A stretch of 11,078 bases of DNA from Campylobacteraceae bacterium (GTDB lineage Bacteria > Campylobacterota > Campylobacteria > Campylobacterales > JALSKU01): the NCBI GenBank assembly GCA_015488975.1, contig WFMT01000122.1:1-11078 (forward strand), written 5' to 3'. Each line of letters starts with the position of its first letter. The stretch's first letter is position 1. Below are positions 6,993-11,078 of the stretch, in pieces. The translations under genes and the position numbers were made by a program. The notes beneath the pieces are model-generated. The model did no database searches. It saw only the letters and a program-made list of their open reading frames with translations, and had not been told where the DNA came from.

Positions 6993-8483
6993 ATGAATTT
7001 TAAAAAAATAATAATAATTATGACTATAGCAGTAACTGCACTTTTTGCAAATGTTAAAGCAACAGTTAGTCAAAGTGAGGTTGCAAGAGGCAATGAAGTA
7101 ACTCTAAATCTAACAGCTAATGGGGAAAATATTAAATTTCCAAACATTAACTCAATAGGTGGCTTTAATATAAGTTCGACTGAAACATCTCAAAGCATTA
7201 GTATAGTTAATGGGCAAACAAGTAAAACTGTAACAAACAGTTATACTTTTACTCCATTAGATAGTATAACAATACCATCATATAAGATAATAGTTGGAAA
7301 AAAGGCGGAATATACAAATCCCATAAAAATAAAAGTTGTAAAAAGTCCAATCAATGGAAAAAATGCTGATTTTACACTAAGAATGATTACAAACAAGAGC
7401 AGTGCCTATGTTGGTGAGCCAGTTGTACTAAAAATCATATTTAAACAAAAAAGAAGCGCACAGGTTAAAAGTATTGAATTTAAGAGTCCAAATTTTCCAA
7501 ATTTTTGGGTTCAAACAGATGGAAAAGATAAAAAAGAGATTGTTGGAGATTATGTTATACATAATCTAAGCTATATACTAATACCTCAACAATCAGGTAC
7601 CATAAAAATACCGGCAGTGAAAGTTTCCATTGCTAAAATAGTTGAGACAAGAGATCCTTTTGCATTTATGCTGCAAAGACTTAGATGGAAAAATATTTAT
7701 TCAAATGAGTTGAGCTTAAAAGTGAAGCCGTTGCCAAATGGAATAAGTGAATATGGTGATTTTCATATTTCAGACAGAGTGGATAAAACAAATACAAAAG
7801 CGAATGAACCTGTAAATCTTACCCTTAGTATATCAGGTAGTGGAAATATTGATAATATAGACAGTTTTGATTTAAAAATTCCAGGAGCGACAATCTATAA
7901 AGATAAGCCAATTAGAAATTCATTTCTTCAAAAAGGAGAGTATAAAGGAAAATTTACACAAAAATTTGCAATCATAGCCAATAAAAGTTATGTTATCCCT
8001 TCTATTAAATTTTCATTTTTTGATAAATTAACTAATAGTGTAAAAACTATTCAAACAAAAAGTATAAAAATAAATGTAACCGGAACTCCTTCTCTTGTTT
8101 CTCACAATATAGTACAAAGTGGTGTGAATAAAACTATTACTAAGGAGAAAATTCTTTACAAAAACAAGAATCCTTTTGAGAAATGGGTATATTTTATTAT
8201 CGGATTGTTTGTTGGTATAGTTATAATGATTTTTCCAAAAATCTTCAATTTCAATAAAGAGCAGTCTGAGCATCCGCTTTCATATAATATTAAACATGCA
8301 AAAGATGATAAAGAATTATTAAAAATTTTACTTCCATTGGTAGATAAAAGCAAGGAAATAAAAGATATTGTAACTAAGTTAGAAGAGAATATTTATATGA
8401 ATAAAGATAATAAAATTGACAAAAAGGGATTGGCAAAAAATATAACTTTTTTATTAAACCCTAAGAATGATGAGTTAATATAA
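6993..8483 (+). CDS. batD: BatD-family protein (BatD-like, oxygen tolerance family)
   Basis: A 496-residue BatD-type protein, last gene of the Bat operon. It has a signal peptide (residues 1 to about 19, KK then a hydrophobic stretch ending ALFA), a long beta-rich periplasmic part (about 20-395) of Ig-like repeats with family patterns such as VARGNEVTLNL (30-40), a second repeat unit beginning at AYVGEPVVLKI (138-148) and a third near NEPVNLTLSISG (271-282). One membrane helix follows (about 397-415), then an 80-residue cytoplasmic tail rich in Lys, Asp and Glu with predicted helices. GGGAG five bases before the ATG overlaps the batB stop, so translation is tightly linked. The arrangement suggests a periplasmic partner for BatA/BatB. 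Its 3' end overlaps murG, read from the other strand, by 23 bases. Family assignment is good; biochemical function is unknown. Confidence 0.9.
   Translation: MNFKKIIIIMTIAVTALFANVKATVSQSEVARGNEVTLNLTANGENIKFPNINSIGGFNISSTETSQSISIVNGQTSKTVTNSYTFTPLDSITIPSYKIIVGKKAEYTNPIKIKVVKSPINGKNADFTLRMITNKSSAYVGEPVVLKIIFKQKRSAQVKSIEFKSPNFPNFWVQTDGKDKKEIVGDYVIHNLSYILIPQQSGTIKIPAVKVSIAKIVETRDPFAFMLQRLRWKNIYSNELSLKVKPLPNGISEYGDFHISDRVDKTNTKANEPVNLTLSISGSGNIDNIDSFDLKIPGATIYKDKPIRNSFLQKGEYKGKFTQKFAIIANKSYVIPSIKFSFFDKLTNSVKTIQTKSIKINVTGTPSLVSHNIVQSGVNKTITKEKILYKNKNPFEKWVYFIIGLFVGIVIMIFPKIFNFNKEQSEHPLSYNIKHAKDDKELLKILLPLVDKSKEIKDIVTKLEENIYMNKDNKIDKKGLAKNITFLLNPKNDELI
8421..8462 (-). terminator. possible intrinsic terminator for murG inside batD
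   Basis: Read on the - strand just at the murG stop, AGGG (8462-8459) can pair with CCCT (8428-8425), with an inner A6/T6 stem (8452-8447 with 8440-8435) around a six-base loop, and TTTTT follows at 8425-8421. Several mismatches lie between the two stem parts, so the hairpin is weak; the G-C base next to a T run is what makes it a candidate. It lies wholly within the batD coding region. Confidence 0.3.
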
Positions 8484-9480
8484 AGTCAATGATTTTTTGA
8501 CTTCCATTTGGATGGATTGTGTGAGGCAATAAGGAGTTAATCTTTTTTACATCTATCTTGCTAATGATAGTTAAGATTTTTTGTGAAGTTGCCTCGCTTT
8601 CTCTGAGAATAAATGCAAGTTCTTTTTCTTCTAAGAATTTCGCATTAAAGTATTGGTGATCAGATGCTGCATAAGGAAATGGTATAAAGATAGAAGGAAG
8701 TCTAGATGCACAAAGCTCCCAAAGAGTACTTGCTCCACTTCTGCTTATAGATAAGTCAGCTTTATTAAGAAGGCTTGGCATATCGTTTGTAAAATCATAT
8801 AAATCAACTTGTAAATTATTTTTTTTATAATATTCTTTTATTTGTTTATATTGAGCTTTCCCGCACTGATGGATGATAGAAATATTTTTTTGTAAAAGTT
8901 TTGGAGCAATTTGCATTGCCAAAGAGTTTATAAAAGATGCACCTTGGCTTCCACCTAAAAATATAATAGTTTCAAGAGAGCTTCTTTCTCTTGCAAGTTC
9001 GAAAAATCTATTATTTACAGGATAATCCTTAACCGGTGAATCAGATAGATAAGAGCTAAATGTAGCTACTGCATAATGAGACAGCTTTATATTTAATGCT
9101 CCTTTTCTTGCATTTTGCTCATGTATATATAACTCTTTTTTAAATAGTACAGCTCCAAAAGAAGCAGCAGCAGCTGAATATCCTCCTACGGAAATAATTT
9201 TTTTTATGTGGTGCTTTTTAAATATAAAGAAGCATTTTAAAGAATATGAAAAAATCTTAAATAAAGAAAAAATTTTACCTATTTTATTTTTATTTACCAC
9301 ACCTGTTGTGTTAAAAAAGTATTTTTCTTCAAATCCTGTATCATTTTCAAACCAACTTTTATCCTGTCCGTTTTGAGAGCCTATAAATACAGGTTTTATC
9401 CCTCTTTTGTTTAACTCTTCTTTTAAGCTTTTAACTATAGATAAATGCCCGCCTGTGCCACCTCCTGTTATGACTATCAT
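8461..9480 (-). CDS. murG: lipid II synthase MurG (GlcNAc transferase)
   Basis: MurG adds GlcNAc from UDP-GlcNAc to lipid I on the inner face of the cytoplasmic membrane, making lipid II, the peptidoglycan precursor. The 339-residue GT28 protein is slightly shorter than the E. coli enzyme. Motifs: GGGTGGH (6-12), HEQN (120-123), GGSQGAS (176-182), the donor-binding SRSGAST (246-252) with Glu255, and PFPYAASDHQ (267-276). Two family positions differ from the textbook form: the Pro after GGTGGHxx is absent, and the usual GNPVR is replaced by YPVNNR (153-158). Both probably reflect the phylum. The start ATG shares one base with the ftsW stop (TAATG), and the Shine-Dalgarno site is weak (GAGA), so translation is likely coupled to ftsW. 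It ends 23 bases inside batD on the opposite strand. Confidence 0.96.
   Translation of the reverse strand: MIVITGGGTGGHLSIVKSLKEELNKRGIKPVFIGSQNGQDKSWFENDTGFEEKYFFNTTGVVNKNKIGKIFSLFKIFSYSLKCFFIFKKHHIKKIISVGGYSAAAASFGAVLFKKELYIHEQNARKGALNIKLSHYAVATFSSYLSDSPVKDYPVNNRFFELARERSSLETIIFLGGSQGASFINSLAMQIAPKLLQKNISIIHQCGKAQYKQIKEYYKKNNLQVDLYDFTNDMPSLLNKADLSISRSGASTLWELCASRLPSIFIPFPYAASDHQYFNAKFLEEKELAFILRESEATSQKILTIISKIDVKKINSLLPHTIHPNGSQKIIDFILTHHS
8483..8503 (+). terminator. inverted repeat after the batD stop, possible weak terminator
   Basis: AAGTCAA (8483-8489) and TTGACTT (8497-8503) form a perfect seven-base stem with a seven-base loop, starting on the last base of the batD stop codon. No T run follows on the + strand, so termination would be weak or factor dependent. 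It lies within the murG 3' coding end. Confidence 0.3.
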
Positions 9481-10643
9481 TATCTCAAATCTGCTTTTTT
9501 ACTTATCATAAGAACCAATCCAATACCAATACTTGAAGCTAACATTGAGCTTCCTCCATAGCTTAAAAATGGAACCGCGATTCCTTTCATTGGTATGATA
9601 GAAGTTATACCGTAAGAGTTAATTAGAAATGAAAAAGTTATTAAAAGTCCAATCCCAAGAGAAAAGAGATAGTTTACTTTATCTTTGCTTCTATTTGCAA
9701 TTTTAAATATTCTATATATTATTGCGATAATGCACAGAGTTACTACTATAACGCCTATTGCACCTATTTCTTCAGACATTCCAGCAAGTACAAAGTCGGT
9801 GTGTACTTCACTCAAAAATCCAAGTTTAAAAGTACCGCTACCAAGACCTGTACCAAAAAGTCCGCCATGTTTTATAGCATTTAAAGAGTGGGATATTTGA
9901 TAAGGTTCAGGTGCATTTTTAACTCTTAGCATATTTGCAATGCTATCTGGAAAAAGTGATAAAACCATGTTTTGTATTGTTGCCCACCAGGTTTTGATTC
10001 TTATTATTCTGTGCGTAGAGGTTACGATTGCGATTGTTGCTACAATAAAACTTCCAAAGATAGTAAGCATAAAAAGTTTAGCACTTGTTCCTGCAAAAAA
10101 GGCCATTATTGCCAAAGTCAGTGCCAAGACTACTACTTGACCTAAATCATTTTGTAATATAGCTATAAGATAGACTGCAACTAAAAATACTCCTACATAA
10201 GGCAATATTAATTTTAATTCTTCTTTTAAACTTTTTTTATCTTCATTTAATTTTCTGGCAAAACTCCAAGATAAAAAGTAAACAAACCCAATTTTAAAAA
10301 ATTCTACAGGAGAGAGTGAGAAACCAGGTAGTCTTATCCATCTTTTAGCACCTCCAGCTGCTGTAACATAGCTACTTGGCAAGAAGTGCATTGCTCCCAT
10401 TAGAATCAGTGATATAAAAAATATGCTAAAGCCTATAGTGTTAAAGTATTTGTCGGGATTTAATCTAGAAAGTGACCACATCACAAATATTGACAAAACT
10501 CCTACAAGAAATTCTCTGATTAGGTAATGAAACTCATTGTATCCATATCGAAGTATAGTAAAAGATGACAAAGAGAGTGAGAATATTATGGCGACACCTA
10601 TCATAAAAACAACAAGTAAAAATAGCGGTTTGTCTGTATGCAA
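9480..10643 (-). CDS. ftsW: SEDS glycosyltransferase FtsW
   Basis: FtsW polymerises lipid II into septal glycan strands together with its class B penicillin-binding protein (FtsI). This 387-residue polytopic membrane protein has about ten hydrophobic segments and clear SEDS motifs: GGAKRWI (97-103), SLSPVEFFKI (109-118), QNDLG (164-168, QPDLG in many relatives), the loop SEVHTDFVLAG (278-288) with the presumed catalytic Asp283, and PMKGIAVPFLSYGGSS (351-366). FtsW is preferred over RodA because murG follows directly. The start is TTG (10643-10641): it keeps the conserved DKPLF beginning, there is no closer ATG (the next is Met14), and an AGG lies nine bases upstream. Only three bases separate it from the preceding stop codon. 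The three - strand genes look like one transcript whose promoter lies outside the window. Confidence 0.95.
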   Translation of the reverse strand: MHTDKPLFLLVVFMIGVAIIFSLSLSSFTILRYGYNEFHYLIREFLVGVLSIFVMWSLSRLNPDKYFNTIGFSIFFISLILMGAMHFLPSSYVTAAGGAKRWIRLPGFSLSPVEFFKIGFVYFLSWSFARKLNEDKKSLKEELKLILPYVGVFLVAVYLIAILQNDLGQVVVLALTLAIMAFFAGTSAKLFMLTIFGSFIVATIAIVTSTHRIIRIKTWWATIQNMVLSLFPDSIANMLRVKNAPEPYQISHSLNAIKHGGLFGTGLGSGTFKLGFLSEVHTDFVLAGMSEEIGAIGVIVVTLCIIAIIYRIFKIANRSKDKVNYLFSLGIGLLITFSFLINSYGITSIIPMKGIAVPFLSYGGSSMLASSIGIGLVLMISKKADLR

Positions 10644-10646
10644 TTT

Positions 10647-11078
10647 TTATTGCCTGCCTAACATTTTTTCTTTTAAGCTTTCTTGAGCGGGATATTTGCC
10701 AAGCCATATACCAAAAAGTGCTTTTTTGAAATTGTAACCTTTTATAGTTTGTAATAGTGTAGCATTTTTGTATATTGTAATACCTATTTTAGGTAGATAC
10801 AAGAAGTCAAAAATATCTTTTTTTTGTATTTTTGCATTGAATGAGTTTAAAAATCTATTAATTTTACTTTTTTTAGTCTTAAATCCTGATTCTTTTGATT
10901 TTGCAAATGCTTCCTCGAAACCGCTTTTTAGCTTACTACTAGATACTAATGATGAAGTTATATACATTCTTATATCCATGGGTTTTTTTAGAAGGATGAT
11001 ATCTCTTGCATTATCTAATTTATTTTTAAGATAAAGAGCACCTATATACAAATCAAAAAACAGTATAGATCTCATGCC
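10647..11078 (-). CDS. chalcone-isomerase-like protein, N-terminus beyond the window
   Basis: The 3' part of a gene for a bacterial chalcone-isomerase-like protein (the Chalcone_3 type). The frame stays open to the window edge; the visible GMRS-LFFDLYIGALYL beginning is the internal first strand of this domain, so the Met at 11075 is not the real start and the signal peptide usual for this group would lie beyond the edge. Family features seen: the 'GALYL' strand, RMYITS, the GFEEAF helix, PKIGITIY, and the C-terminal FGIWLGKYPAQESLKEKMLG. Despite the name, most bacterial members are not known to isomerise chalcones; some may bind fatty acids or have a structural role. It lies three bases ahead of ftsW, giving the order CHI-like, ftsW, murG. 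Domain assignment is fairly sure, function unknown. Confidence 0.85.
   Translation of the reverse strand, partial: GMRSILFFDLYIGALYLKNKLDNARDIILLKKPMDIRMYITSSLVSSSKLKSGFEEAFAKSKESGFKTKKSKINRFLNSFNAKIQKKDIFDFLYLPKIGITIYKNATLLQTIKGYNFKKALFGIWLGKYPAQESLKEKMLGRQ

Noticed and set aside
1..11078. Signs of a mobile or defence island
   Set aside because: No transposase, integrase, tRNA, direct-repeat borders or CRISPR repeats were seen, base composition and codon use look uniform, and most genes are core envelope genes.

Overview
The window is AT-rich (roughly 30% GC by eye) and almost entirely coding. The PlsX, FabH, MurG and FtsW sequences, the short spacers, the TTG starts and the Lys/Asn/Ile-heavy proteins point to a Campylobacterota (Epsilonproteobacteria) genome, perhaps a free-living Sulfurimonas/Sulfurovum-like lineage. 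The genus is a guess from remembered family sequences, not from a search. No RNA gene, IS element, integrase, CRISPR array or phage gene was seen, and no gap between genes exceeds about 75 bases.

Region 1 (1-2011, + strand): plsX and fabH, which feed phospholipid and fatty-acid synthesis. They are separated by 9 nt, and the plsX stop codon forms part of the fabH ribosome-binding site.

Region 2 (2083-8483, + strand): a complete Bat-type cassette of six tightly packed genes: a MoxR AAA+ ATPase, a DUF58 protein, a small DUF4381-like membrane protein, a BatA von Willebrand A (vWA) protein, a BatB-BatC fusion (vWA + TPR + very long Lys/Asn-rich tail) and BatD. Genes overlap or nearly touch, so they are probably translated as one operon; a weak promoter candidate lies in the fabH-moxR gap. 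In the usual model MoxR is a cytoplasmic chaperone-like ATPase acting with vWA partners through the DUF58 protein. Charge distribution puts the BatA/BatB vWA domains, the TPRs and most of BatD in the periplasm. The molecular job of this system is still unclear in every organism I know of, despite the old 'aerotolerance' name.

Region 3 (8461-11078, - strand): murG, ftsW and the 3' part of a chalcone-isomerase-like gene, read towards the Bat operon. murG and batD converge and share 23 bp of coding sequence, with a possible hairpin on each side. FtsW polymerises septal glycan and MurG makes lipid II, its substrate.

The common thread is cell envelope: membrane lipid synthesis, an envelope-anchored MoxR/vWA machine, and septal peptidoglycan synthesis. 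I see no clearly new system. The most unusual part is the BatB-BatC fusion: its tail has a cluster of A8 tracts where a different frame reads as a more typical Gln/Glu/Lys BatC linker, which suggests a compensated frameshift, slippage or a homopolymer sequencing problem.
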